Assembly: GCF_051401765.1 (NCBI RefSeq)
Contig: NW_027480449.1
Coordinates: 3,224,001-3,288,000, forward strand
DNA: 64,000 nucleotides
Source of the DNA: Calliopsis andreniformis
Taxonomy: Eukaryota; Arthropoda; Insecta; Hymenoptera; Andrenidae
Direction: 5' to 3'
Positions 22,383 through 36,334 of this stretch are shown here, piece by piece (the stretch's first letter is position 1; the number at the start of each line of letters is the position of its first letter). The notes under the pieces are model-generated. The model did not search any database. It worked only from the letters and a program-made list of their open reading frames with translations, and had not been told where the DNA came from. The position numbers and the translations under genes are program-made.

Positions 22383-24169
22383 GAAAGCTGTGAAGTGAGG
22401 ATATTCTATTGAGGATTGAGGATCGATAGCTTATTGTTGAGCACTGAGTGCTGGAGGTTGATGATTCAGGATTGATGATTCAGGATTGTGGTTTGAGGAC
22501 TGAGGATTGAGGCTTGAGGATTGAGGATTGAGGATTGAGGATTGAGGATTGAGGGTTCAGGATGGAGGATTGATGAGAGAGGACTGAGTGTTGGGGTTTG
22601 AGTGTTGAGAATAGATTTTGAGGATTGAGGTTCGATTATTGAATATTGTGGATTGAGTATTGAACCGTGAGAATTCAGGATATTCCATTGAATATTGAGA
22701 ATTGAGGATAGATGATTGAGTATTGAGGATTGATGGTTCAGGGTTGAGGATTGAGGGTTGTGGATTGAGGACGAGGACTGAGGGTTGAGTATTGATGTTA
22801 GAGGTCTGAGGATTGAGGATTGAGGATTGAAGAATGAGGATTGAGGATTGAGGATTGAGGATTGAAGACTGAGTATTGAGGATTGAAGATTGAGGATTGA
22901 GGATTGAAGATTGAGTATTGAGGATTGAAGATTGAGGATTGAGGATTGAGGAATGAGGATTGAGGATTGAGGATTGAGGATTGACGATGAGGGCTGAGGG
23001 TTGAGGATTGAGGTTTGAGGACTGAGGACTGAGGATTGAGGACTGAGCATTGAGGATTGAGGATTGAGGATTGAAGATTGAGGATTGGGTATTGAGGATT
23101 GAAGAATGAGGATTGAGGATTGAGGATTGAGGATTAAGGTATGAAGATTGAGGATTGAGGATCCAGGATTGAGGATTCAAGATTGAGTATTGAGGGTTGA
23201 AGATTGAGGATTGAGGATTGAGGATTGAGGATTGAGGATTGAGGATATTCTATTGGGGATTGGGGATTGACAATTGATTGTTGAGGACTGCGGGCTGAAG
23301 ATTGAGGATTCAGGATTGAGGATTCGGGATTGAGTTTTGAGGACTGAGGATTGAGGGTTGAGGATTGAGGATTGAGGATTGACGCTTGAGGATTGACGGT
23401 TGAGGATGGAGGATTGAAGAGAGAGGACTGAGTGTTGGGGATTGAGTGTTGAGAATAGATGTTTGAGGATTGAGGTTCGATTATTGAATACTGTGGATTG
23501 AGTATTGAACCGTGAGAATTCAGGATATTCTATTGAGTATTGAGAATTGAGGATAGATGGTTGATTATTGAGGATTGATGGTTCAGGGTTGAGGATTGAG
23601 GGTTGTGGATTGAGGACGAGGACTGAGGGTTGAGTATTGATGTTTGAGGTCTGAGGATTGAGGATTGAGGATTGAAGAATGAGGGTTGAGGATTGAGGAT
23701 TGAGGGTTGAAGACTGAGTATTGAGGATTGAAGATTGAGGACTGAGGATCCAGGATTGAGGATTGAAGATTGAGTATTGAGGATTGAGGATTGAGGATTG
23801 AGTATCGACGATGAGGGCTGAGGGTTGAGGATAGAGGTTTGAGGACTGAGGACTGAGGATTGAGGATTGAGAATTGAGGATTGAGGATTGAGGATTGAGG
23901 ATTGAGGATTGGGTATTGAGGATTGAAGAATGAGGATTGAGGATTGAGGATTGAGGATTGAGGTATGAAGATTGAGGACTGAGGATCCAGGATTGAGGAT
24001 TGAAGATTGAGTATTGAGGATTGAAGATTGAGAATTGAGGATTGAGGGTTGAGGATTGAGGATTGAGGATTGAAGATTGAGGATTGGGGACTGAGTGTTG
24101 ACGGTTGAGTGATGAGAATTGATGTTTGTGGATAGAGATTTGAAGATTGCAGATTGAGCATTTCGTATT
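22383..24169. repeat. M unit 3 (A2-B-C-B)
   Basis: A2 22383, B 22662, C 23241, B 23507, next A 24170. Spacing is 279, 579, 266 and 663 bp. It matches M unit 2 at an offset of 10757 bp, with one heptamer fewer near the end, so that the offset becomes 10750. Confidence 0.88.
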
Positions 24170-27100
24170 GAAAGCTCTGAAGTGAGGATATTCTATTGAG
24201 GATTGAGGATCGACAACTTATTGTTGAGCACTGAGTGCTGGAGGTTGAGGATTCAGCATTGAGGATTCAGGATTGTGGTTTGAGGACTGAGGATTGAGGA
24301 TTGAGGCTTGAGGATTGAGGATTGAGGATTGAGGATTGAGGATTGAAGATTGATGGTTGGGTAATGAGGACTGAACATTGAGGATTGAGGATTAAGGATT
24401 GAGGATTGAGGATTGAGGATTGAGGATTGAACATTGAATATTGATGATTGAAGATTGAGGATTGAGGATTGAGTGTTGTGGATTGAGGACGTGGACAGAG
24501 GGCTGAGTATTGATGTTTGAGGTCTGAGGATTGAGGATTGAGCATTGAGAATAGAGGATTGAAGGTTGATGATTGGGTATAGAGGATTGAGGACTGAGGA
24601 TTGAGGATTGAAGATTGAGGATTGGGGACTGAGTGTTGAGGATTGAGTGATGAGAATTGATGTTTGTGGATAGAGATTTGAAGATTGCAGATTGAGCATT
24701 GCGTATTGAAAGCTCTGAAGTGAGGATATTCTATTGAGGATTGAGGATCGACAACTTATTGTTGAGCACTGAGTGCAGGAGGTTGAGGCTTCAGGATTGA
24801 GGATTCAGGATTGTGGTTTGAGGACTGAGGATTGAGGATTGAGGATTGAGGATTGAGGATTGAGGATTGAGGATTGACGATGAGGGCTGAGGGTTGAGGA
24901 TTGAGGTTTGAGGACTGAGGACTGAGGATTAAGGATTGAGGATTGGGGATTGAGGATCTAGGATTGGAGATTGATTATTGAGGATTGAAGATTGAGGATA
25001 CAGAATTGAGGCTTGAGGACTGAGGATTGACGATTGAAGATTGAGTATTGAGGATTGAGGATTGAAGATTGAGGATTGAGGATTGAGGGTTGAGGATTGA
25101 GGACTGAGGATCGAGGATTGAAGATTGAGTATTGAGGATTGAAGGTTGAGGATTGAGGATTGAGGATTGAGGGTTGAGGATTGAAGATTGAGGATTGGGG
25201 ATTGAGGATTGACGATTGAGGTTTGAGTATTGAGGATTGAGAATTGAGGATTGAAGATTGAAGATTGGGTATTGAGGATTGAAGATTGAGGATTGAGTAT
25301 TGAGGATTGAAGAATGAGGGTTGAGGATTGAGGATTGAGGATTGAAGACTGAGTATTGAGGATTGAAGATTGAGGATTGAGGATTGAAGATTGAGTATTG
25401 AGGATTGAAGATTGAGGATTGAGGATTGAGGATTGAGGATTGAGTATCGACGATGAGGACTGAGGGTTGAGGATAGAGGTTTGAGGACTGAGGACTGAGG
25501 ATTGAGGATTGAGAATTGAGGATTGAGGATTGAGGATTGAGGATTGAGGATTGGGTATTGAGGATTGAAGAATGAGGATTGAGGATTGAGGATTGAGGAT
25601 TGAGGTATGAAGATTGAGGACTGAGGATCCAGGATTGAGGATTGTAGATTGAGTATTGAGGATTGAAGATTGAGAATTGAGGATTGAGGATTGAGGATTG
25701 AGGATTGAGGATTGAAGATTGAGGATTGGGGACTGAGTGTTGAGGGTTGAGTGATGAGAATTGATGTTTGTGGATAGAGATTTGAAGATTGCAGATTGAG
25801 CATTGCGTATTGAAAGCTCTGAAGTGAGGATATTCTATTGAGGATTGAGGATCGACAACTTATTGTTGAGCACTGAGTGCTGGAGGTTGAGGCTTCAGGA
25901 TTGAGGATTCAGGATTGTGGTTTGAGGACTGAGGATTGAGGATTGAGGATTGAGGATTGAGGATTGAGGATTGAGGATTGAGGATTGAGGATTGAAGATT
26001 GATGATTGGGTATTGAGGATTGAACATTGAGGATTGAGGATTGAGGATTGAGGATTGAGGATTGAGGATTGAAGATTGAATATTGATGATTGAAGATTGA
26101 GGATTGAGGATTGGGTGTTGTGGATTGAGAACGAGGACAGAGGGCTGAGTATTGATGTTTGAGGTCTGAGGATTGAGGACTGAGGACTGAGGATTGAGGA
26201 TTGAGAATTGAGGATTGACTATTGTGGATTGAAGGTTGAGGATTGAGGATTGAGGGTTGAGGATTGAGGATTGAGGATCGAGGATTGAAGATTGAGGATT
26301 GGGGACTGAGTGTTGAGGGTTGAGTGTTGAGAATTGATGTTTGTGGATAGAGATTTGAAGATTGCAGATTGAGCATTGCGTATTGAAAGCTCTGAAGTGA
26401 GGATATTCTATCGAGGATTGAGGATCGACAACTTATTGTTGAGCACTGTGTGCTGGAGGTTGAGGCTTCAGGATTGAGGATTCAGGATTGTGGTTTGAGG
26501 ACTGAGGATTGAGTATTGAGGATTGAGGGTTGAGTACTGAGGATTGAGGATTGAGGATTGAAGATTGATGATTGGGTATTGAGGATTGAACATTGAGGAT
26601 TGAGGATTGAGGATTGAGGATTGAGGATTGAGGATTGAAGATTGAATATTGATGATTGAAGATTGAGGATTGAGGATTGAGTGTTGTGGATTGAGAACGA
26701 GGACAGAGGGCTGAGTATTGATGTTTGAGGTCTGAGGATTGAGGACTGAGGACTGAGGATTGAGGATTGAGAATTGAGGATTGACTATTGTGGATTGAAG
26801 ATTGAGGATTGAGGATTGAGGGTTGAGGATTGAGGATTGAGGATCGAGGATTGAAGATTGAGTATTGAGGATTGAAGGTTGAGGATTGAGGATTGAGGAT
26901 TGAGGGTTGAGGATTGAGGATTGAGGATTGACGCTTGAGGATTGAGGGTTGAGGATGGAGGATTGAAGAGAGAGGACTGAGTGTTGGGGATTGAGTGTTG
27001 AGAATAGATGTTTGAGGATTGAGGTTCGATTATTGAATACTGTGGATTGAGTATTGAACCGTGAGAATTCAGGATGTTCTATTGAGTATTGAGAATTGAG

Positions 27101-27718
27101 GATAGATCGTTGAGTATTGAGGATTGATGGTTCAGGGTTGAGGATTGAGTGTTGTGGATTGAGGACGAGGACTGAGGGTTGAGTATTGATGTTTGAGGTC
27201 TGAGGATTGAGGATTGAGGATTGAAGAATGAGGATTGTGGATTGAGGATTGAGGATTGAAGACTGAGTATTGAGGATTGAAGATTGAGGATTGAGGATGG
27301 AAGATTGAGTATTGAGGATTGAAGATTGAGGATTGAGGATTGAGGATTGAGGATTGAGGATTGACGGTGAGGGCTGAGGGTTGAGGATTGAGGTTTGAGG
27401 ACTGAGGACTGAGGATTGAGGTCTGAGAATTGAGGATTGAGGATTGAAGATTGAGGATTGGGTATTGAGGATTGAAGAATGAGGATTGAGGATTGAGGAT
27501 TGAGGAATAAGGTATGAAGATTGAGGATTGAGGATCCAGGATTGAGGATTGAAGATTGAGTATTGAGGGTTGAAGATTGAGGATTGAGGATTGAGGATTG
27601 AGGATTGAGGATTGAGGATTGAAGATTGAGGATTTGGGACTGAGTGTTGAGGGTTGAGTGATGAGAATTGATGTTTGTGGATACAGATTTGAAGATTGCA
27701 GATTGAGCATTGCGTATT
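24170..27718. repeat. E-rich domain 3
   Basis: A headers 24170, 24708, 25812 and 26385 and B 27056. The first part copies 13420-14100. From about 24.87 kb it switches to a copy of 17.42-20.27 kb (offset 7446). Spacing of the last four headers (573, 671, 663 bp) equals that of 18366-20273. Confidence 0.84.
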
Positions 27719-30700
27719 GAAAGCTCTGAAGTGAGGATATTCTATTGAGGATTGATGATCGACAACTTATTGTTGAGCACTGAGTGCTGGAGGTTGAGGC
27801 TTCAGGATTGAGGATTCAGGATTGTGGTTTGAGGACTGAGGATTGAGGATTGAGGATTGAGGATTGAGTATTGAGGATTGGGGATTGAGGATTGAATATT
27901 GATGATTGGGTATTGAGGACTGAACATTGAGGATTGAGGATTGAGGATTGAGGATTGAGGATTGAGGATTGAAGATTGAATATTGATGATTGAAGATTGA
28001 GGATTGAGGATTGAGGATTGAGGTTTGAGGATTGAAGATTGAGGATTGGGGACTGAGTGTTGAGGGTTGAGTGATGAGAATTGATGTTTGTGGATAGAGA
28101 TTTGAAGATTGCAGATTGAGCATTGCGTATTGAAAGCTCTGAAGTGAGGATATTCTATTGAGGATTGAGGATCGATAACTTATTGTTGAGCACTGAGTGC
28201 TGGAGGTTGATGATTCAGGATTGAGGATTCAGGATTGTGGTTTGAGGACTGAGGATTGAGGATTGAGGATTGGGGATTGAGGATTGAGGATTGAGGATTG
28301 ATGGTTGAGGACGGAGGATTGAAGAGAGAGGACTGAGTGTTGGGGTTTGAGTGTTGAGAATAGATTTTGAGGATTGAGGTTCGATTATTGAATATTGTGG
28401 ATTGAGTATTGAACCGTGAGAATTCAGGATATTCTATTGAATATTGAGAATTGAGGATAGATGATTGAGTATTGAGGATTGATGGTTCAGGGTTGAGGAT
28501 TGAGGGTTGTGGATTGAGGACGAGGACTGAGGGTTGAGTATTGATGTTTGAGGTCTGAGGATTGAGGATTGAGGATTGAAGAATGAGGATTGAGGATTGA
28601 GGATTGAGGATTGAAGACTGAGTATTGAGGATTGAAGATTGAGGATTGAGGATGGAAGATTGAGTATTGAGGATTGAAGATTGAGGATTGAGGATTGAGG
28701 ATTGAGGATTGAGGATTGACGGTGAGGGCTGAGGGTTGAGGATTGAGGTTTGAGGACTGAGGACTGAGGATTGAGGTCTGAGAATTGAGGATTGAGGATT
28801 GAAGATTGAGGATTGGGTATTGAGGATTGAAGAATGAGGATTGAGGATTGAGGATTGAGGAATAAGGTATGAAGATTGAGGATTGAGGATCCAGGATTGA
28901 GGATTGAAGATTGAGTATTGAGGGTTGAAGATTGAGGATTGAGGATTGAGGATTGAGGATTGAGGATTGAGGATTGAAGATTGAGGATTTGGGACTGAGT
29001 GTTGAGGGTTCAGTGATGAGAATTGATGTTTGTGGATACAGATTTGAAGATTGCAGATTGAGCATTGCGTATTGAAAGCTCTGAAGTGAGGATATTCTAT
29101 TGAGGATTGATGATCGACAACTTATTGTTGAGCACTGAGTGCTGGAGGTTGAGGCTTCAGGATTGAGGATTCAGGATTGTGGTTTGAGGACTGAGGATTG
29201 AGGATTGAGGATTGAGGATTGAGTATTGAGGATTGGGGATTGAGGATTGAATATTGATGATTGGGTATTGAGGACTGAACATTGAGGATTGAGGATTGAG
29301 GATTGAGGATTGAGGATTGAGGATTGAAGATTGAATATTGATGATTGAAGATTGAGGATTGAGGATTGAGGATTGAGGTTTGAGGATTGAAGATTGAGGA
29401 TTGGGGACTGAGTGTTGAGGGTTGAGTGATGAGAATTGATGTTTGTGGATAGAGATTTGAAGATTGCAGATTGAGCATTGCGTATTGAAAGCTCTGAAGT
29501 GAGGATATTCTATTGAGGATTGAGGATCGATAACTTATTGTTGAGCACTGAGTGCTGGAGGTTGATGATTCAGGATTGAGGATTCAGGATTGTGGTTTGA
29601 GGACTGAGGATTGAGGATTGAGGATTGGGGATTGAGGATTGAGGATTGAGGATTGATGGTTGAGGACGGAGGATTGAAGAGAGAGGACTGAGTGTTGGGG
29701 TTTGAGTGTTGAGAATAGATTTTGAGGATTGAGGTTCGATTATTGAATATTGTGGATTGAGTATTGAACCGTGAGAATTCAGGATATTCTATTGAATATT
29801 GAGAATTGAGGATAGATGATTGAGTATTGAGGATTGATGGTTCAGGGTTGAGGATTGAGGGTTGTGGATTGAGGACGAGGACTGAGGGTTGAGTATTGAT
29901 GTTTGAGGTCTGAGGATTGAGGATTGAGGATTGAAGAATGAGGATTGAGGATTGAGGATTGAGGATTGAAGACTGAGTATTGAGGATTGAAGATTGAGGA
30001 TTGAGGATTGAAGATTGAGTATTGAGGATTGAAGATTGAGGATTGAGGATTGAGGATTGAGGATTGAGGATTGACGGTGAGGGCTGAGGGTTGAGGATTG
30101 AGGTTTGAGGACTGAGGACTGAGGATTGAGGACTGAGAATTGAGGATTGAGGATTGAGGATTGAAGATTGAGGATTGGGTATTGAGGATTGAAGAATGAG
30201 GATTGAGGATTGAGGATTGAGGAATAAGGTATGAAGATTGAGGATTGAGGATCCAGGATTGAGGATTGAAGATTGAGTATTGAGGGTTGAAGATTGAGGA
30301 TTGAGGATTGAGGATTGAGGATTGAGGATTGAGGATTGAAGATTGAGGATTGGGGACTGAGTGTTGAGGGTTGAGTGATGAGAATTGATGTTTGTGGATA
30401 GAGATTTGAAGATTGCAGATTGAGCATTGCGTATTGAAAGCTCTGAAGTGAGGATATTCTATTGAGGATTGATGATCGACAACTTATTGTTGAGCACTGA
30501 GTGCTGGAGGTTGAGGCTTCAGGATTGAGGATTCAGGATTGTGGTTTGAGGACTGAGGATTGAGGATTGAGGATTGAGGATTGAGTATTGAGGATTGGGG
30601 ATTGAGGATTGAAGATTGATGATTGGGTGTTGAGGACTGAACATTGAGGATTGAGGATTGAGGATTGAGGATTGAGGATTGAGGATTGAAGATTGAATAT

Positions 30701-33115
30701 TGATGATTGAAGATTGAGGATTGAGGATTGAGGATTGAGGTTTGAGGATTGAAGATTGAGGATTGGGGACTGAGTGTTGAGGGTTCAGTGATGAGAATTG
30801 ATGTTTGTGGATAGAGATTTGAAGATTGCAGATTGAGCATTGCGTATTGAAAGCTCTGAAGTGAGGATATTCTATCGAGGATTGAGGATCGATAACTTAT
30901 TGTTGAGCACTGAGTGCTGGAGGTTGATGATTCAGGATTGAGGATTCAGGATTGTGGTTTGAGGACTGAGGATTGAGGATTGAGGATTGAGGATTGAGGA
31001 TTGAGGATTGAGGATTGAGGGTTGAGGACGGAGGATTGAAGAGAGAGGACTGAGTGTTGGGGTTTGAGTGTTGAGAATAGATTTTGAGGATTGAGGTTCG
31101 ATCATTGAATATTGTGGATTGAGTATTGAACCGTGAGAATTCAGGATATTCTATTGAATATTGAGAATTGAGGATAGATGATTGAGTATTGAGGATTGAT
31201 GGTTCAGGGTTGAGGATTGAGGGTTGTGGATTGAGGACGAGGACTGAGGGTTGAGTATTGATGTTTGAGGTCTGAGGATTGAGGATTGAGGATTGAAGAA
31301 TGAGGATTGAGGATTGAGGATTGAGGACTGAAGACTGAGTATTGAGGATTGAAGATTGATGATTGAGGATTGAAGATTGAGTATTGAGGATTGAAGATTG
31401 AGGATTGAGGATTGAGGATTGAGGATTGAGGATTGACGATGAGGGCTGAGGGTTGAGGATTGAGGTTTGAGGACTGAGGACTGAGGATTGAGGACTCAGA
31501 ATTGAGGATTGAAGATTGAGGATTGAGGATTGAGGATTGGGTATTGAGGATTGAAGATTGAGGATTGGGGACTGAGTGTTGAGGGTTGAGTGATGAGAAT
31601 TGATGTTTGTGGATAGATATTTGAAGATTGCAGATTGAGCATTGCGTATTGAAAGCTCTGAAGTGAGGATATTCTATTGAGGATTGATGATCGACAACTT
31701 ATTGTTGAGCACTGAGTGCTGGAGGTTGAGGCTTCAGGATTGAGGATTCAGGATTGTGGTTTGAGGACTGAGGATTGAGGATTGAGGATTGAGGATTGAG
31801 TATTGAGGATTGGGGATTGAGGATTGAAGGTTGATGATTGGGTATTGAGGACTGAACATTGAGGATTGAGGATTGAGGATTGAGGATTGAGGATTGAGGA
31901 TTGAAGATTGAATATTGATGATTGAAGATTGAGGATTGAGGATTGAGGATTGAGGTTTGAGGATTGAAGATTGAGGATTGGGGACTGAGTGTTGAGGGTT
32001 GAGTGATGAGAATTGATGTTTGTGGATAGAGATTTGAAGATTGCAGATTGAGCATTGCGTATTGAAAGCTCTGAAGTGAGGATATTCTATTGAGGATTGA
32101 GGATCGATAACTTATTGTTGAGCACTGAGTGCTGGAGGTTGATGATTCAGGATTGAGGATTCAGGATTGTGGTTTGAGGACTGAGGATTGAGGATTGAGG
32201 ATTGAGGATTGAGGATTGAGGATTGAGGATTGAGGATTGAGGGTGAGGACGGAGGATTGAAGAGAGAGGACTGAGTGTTGGGGTTTGAGTGTTGAGAATA
32301 GATTTTGAGGATTGAGGTTCGATTATTGAATATTGTGGATTGAGTATTGAACCGTGAGAATTCAGGATATTCTATTGAATATTGAGAATTGAGGATAGAT
32401 GATTGAGTATTGAGGATTGATGGTTCAGGGTTGAGTATTGAGGGTTGTGGATTGAGGACGAGGACTGAGGGTTGAGTATTGATGTTTGAGGTCTGAGGAT
32501 TGAGGATTGAGGATTGAAGAATGAGGATTGAGGATTGAGGATTGAGGATTGAAGACTGAGTATTGAGGATTGAAGATTGAGGTTTGAGGATTGAAGATTG
32601 AGTATTGAGGATTGAAGATTGAGGATTGAGGATTGAGGATTGAGGATTGAGGATTGACGATGAGGGCTGAGGGTTGAGGATTGAGGTTTGAGGACTGAGG
32701 ACTGAGGATTGAGGACTGAGAATTGAGGTTTGAGGATTGAGGATTGAAGATTGAGGATTGGGGATTGAGGATTGAAGAATGAGGATTGAGGATTGAGGAT
32801 TGAAGATTGAATATTGATGATTGAAGATTGAGGATTGAGGATTGAGTGTTGTGGATTGAGAACGAGGTCAGAGGGCTGAGTATTGATGTTTGAGGTCTGA
32901 GGATTGAGGACTGAGGACTGAGGATTGAGGATTGAGAATTGAGGATTGACTATTGTGAATTGAAGATTGAGGATTGAGGATTGAGGGTTGAGGATTGAGG
33001 ATTGAGGATCGAGGATTGAAGATTGAGGATTGGGGACTGAGTGTTGAGGGTTGAGTGTTGAGAATTGATGTTTGTGGATAGAGATTTGAAGATTGCAGAT
33101 TGAGCATTGCGTATT
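27719..33115. repeat. A1-A2-B higher-order domain 2
   Basis: A1 27719, A2 28132, B 28411, A1 29074, A2 29487, B 29766, A1 30436, A2 30849, B 31128, A1 31651, A2 32064, B 32349. The first three units copy domain 1 (offset 27502). The unit from A2 30849 to A1 31651 is 802 bp instead of 949, a loss of exactly 21 heptamers that includes the D block. The A2-to-B interval at 32064 is 285 bp because of one extra heptamer and a one-base deletion (GGGTGAGG). Confidence 0.88.
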
Positions 33116-34540
33116 GAAAGCTCTGAAGTGAGGATATTCTATCGAGGATTGAGGATCGACAACTTATTGTTGAGCACTGAGTGCTGGAGGTTGAGGCTTT
33201 AGGATTGAGGATTCAGGATTGTGGTTTGAGGACTGAGGATTGAGGATTGAGGATTCAGGATTGAGGATTGAGGATTGAGGATTGAGGATTGAAGATTGAT
33301 GTTTGGGTATTGAGGATTGAGGATTGAGGATTGAGGATTGATGGTTGAGGACGGAGGATTGAAGAGAGAGGATTGAAGAGAGAGGATTGAGTGTTGGGGT
33401 TTGAGTGTTGAGAATAGATTTTGAGGATTGAGGTTCGATTATTGAATATTGTGGATTGAGTATTGAAGCGTGAGAATTCAGGATATTCTATTGAATATTG
33501 AGAATTGAGGATAGATGATTGAGTATTGAGGATTGATGGTTCAGGGTTGAGGATTGAGGGTTGTGGATTGAGGACGAGGACTGAGGGTTGAGTATTGATG
33601 TTTGAGGTCTGAGGATTGAGGATTGAGGATTGAAGAATGAGGATTGAGGATTGAGGATTGAGGATTGAAGACTGAGTATTGAGGATTGAAGATTGAGGAT
33701 TGAGGATTGAAGATTGAGTATTGAGGATTGAAGATTGAGGATTGAGGATTGAGGATTGAGGATTGAGGATTGACGATGAGGGCTGAGGGTTGAGGATTGA
33801 GGTTTGAGGACTGAGGACTGAGGATTGAGGATTGAGAATTGAGGATTGAGGATTGAGGATTGAAGATTGAGGATTGGGGATTGAGGATTGAAGAATGAGG
33901 ATTGAGGATTGAGGATTGAGGATTAAGGTATGAAGATTGAGGATTGAGAATCCAGGATTGAGGATTGAAGATTGAGTATTGAGGGTTGAATATTGAGGAC
34001 TGAGGATTGAGGATTGAGGATTGAGGATTGAAGATTGAGGATTGGGGACTGAGTGTTGAGGGTTGAGTGATGAGAATTGATGTTTGTGGATAGAGATTTG
34101 AAGATTGCAGATTGAGCATTGCGTATTGAAAGCTCTGAAGTGAGGATATTCTATTGAGGATTGATTATCGACAACTTATTGTTGAGCACTGAGTGCTGGA
34201 GGTTGAGGCTTCAAGATTGAGGATTCAGGATTGTGGTTTGAGGACTGAGGATTGAGGATTGAGGATTGAGGATTGAGTATTGAGGATTGAGGATTGAGGA
34301 TTGAAGATTGATGATTGGGTATTGAAGACTGAACATTGAGGATTGACGATTGAGGATTGAGGATTGAGGATTGAGGATTGAAGATTGAATATTGATGATT
34401 GAAGATTGAGGATCGAGGATTGAGGATTGAGGTTTGAGGATTGAAGATTGAGGATTGGGGACTGAGTGTTGAGGGTTGAGTGATGAGAATTGATGTTTGT
34501 GGATAGAGATTTGAAGATTGCAGGTTGAGCATTGCGTATT
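33116..34540. repeat. Mixed A-B domain 3
   Basis: A 33116, B 33465 (GAAGCG), A1 34128. It is the third copy of the 10201-11626 and 20958-22383 segments, and all three keep 349, 663 and 413 bp spacing. An E block with GAGGTCAGAGG lies near 32.87 kb just before it, as in the other two copies. Confidence 0.86.
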
Positions 34541-36334
34541 GAAAGCTGTGAAGTGAGGATATTCTATTGAGGATTGAGGATCGATAGCTTATTGTTGAGC
34601 ACTGAGTGCTGGAGGTTGATGATTCAGGATTGATGATTCAGGATTGTGGTTTGAGGACTGAGGATTGAGACTTGAGGATTGAGGATTGAGGATTGAGGAT
34701 TGAGGATTGAGGGTTCAGGATGGAGGATTGATGAGAGAGGACTGAGTGTTGGGGTTTGAGTGTTGAGAATAGATTTTGAGGATTGAGGTTCGATTATTGA
34801 ATATTGTGGATTGAGTATTGAACCGTGAGAATTCAGGATATTCCATTGAATATTGAGAATTGAGGATAGATGATTGAGTATTGAGGATTGATGGTTCAGG
34901 GTTGAGGATTGAGGGTTGTGGATTGAGGACGAGGACTGAGGGTTGAGTATTGATGTTAGAGGTCTGAGGATTGAGGATTGAGGATTGAAGAATGAGGATT
35001 GAGGATTGAGGATTGAGGATTGAAGACTGAGTATTGAGGATTGAAGATTGAGGATTGAGGATTGAAGATTGAGTATTGAGGATTGAAGATTGAGGATTGA
35101 GGATTGAGGAATGAGGATTGAGGATTGAGGATTGAGGATTGACGATGAGGGCTGAGGGTTGAGGATTGAGGTTTGAGGACTGAGGACTGAGGATTCAGGA
35201 CTGAGCATTGAGGATTGAGGATTGAGGATTGAAGATTGAGGATTGGGTATTGAGGATTGAAGAATGAGGATTGAGGATTGAGGATTGAGGATTAAGGTAT
35301 GAAGATTGAGGATTGAGGATCCAGGATTGAGGATTCAAGATTGAGTATTGAGGGTTGAAGATTGAGGATTGAGGATTGAGGATTGAGGATTGAGGATTGA
35401 GGATTGAGGATATTCTATTGGGGATTGGGGATTGACAATTGATTGTTGAGGACTGCGGGCTGAAGATTGAGGATTCAGGATTGAGGATTCGGGATTGAGT
35501 TTTGAGGACTGAGGATTGAGGGTTGAGGATTGAGGATTGAGGATTGACGCTTGAGGATTGACGGTTGAGGATGGAGGATTGAAGAGAGAGGACTGAGTGT
35601 TGGGGATTGAGTGTTGAGAATAGATGTTTGAGGATTGAGGTTCGATTATTGAATACTGTGGATTGAGTATTGAACCGTGAGAATTCAGGATATTCTATTG
35701 AGTATTGAGAATTGAGGATAGATGGTTGATTATTGAGGATTGATGGTTCAGGGTTGAGGATTGAGGGTTGTGGATTGAGGACGAGGACTGAGGGTTGAGT
35801 ATTGATGTTTGAGGTCTGAGGATTGAGGATTGAGGATTGAAGAATGAGGGTTGAGGATTGAGGATTGAGGGTTGAAGACTGAGTATTGAGGATTGAAGAT
35901 TGAGGACTGAGGATCCAGGATTGAGGATTGAAGATTGAGTATTGAGGATTGAGGATTGAGGATTGAGTATCGACGATGAGGGCTGAGGGTTGAGGATAGA
36001 GGTTTGAGGACTGAGGACTGAGGATTGAGGATTGAGAATTGAGGATTGAGGATTGAGGATTGAGGATTGAGGATTGGGTATTGAGGATTGAAGAATGAGG
36101 ATTGAGGATTGAGGATTGAGGATTGAGGTATGAAGATTGAGGACTGAGGATCCAGGATTGAGGATTGAAGATTGAGTATTGAGGATTGAAGATTGAGAAT
36201 TGAGGATTGAGGATTGAGGATTGAGGATTGAGGATTGAAGATTGAGGATTGGGGACTGAGTGTTGAGGGTTGAGTGATGAGAATTGATGTTTGTGGATAG
36301 AGATTTGAAGATTGCAGATTGAGCATTTCGTATT
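34541..36334. repeat. M unit 4 (A2-B-C-B)
   Basis: A2 34541, B 34820, C 35406, B 35672, next A 36335. B to C is 586 bp, one heptamer more than in M units 1 to 3; M unit 5 shares this, so M4 and M5 form a pair. Confidence 0.88.
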
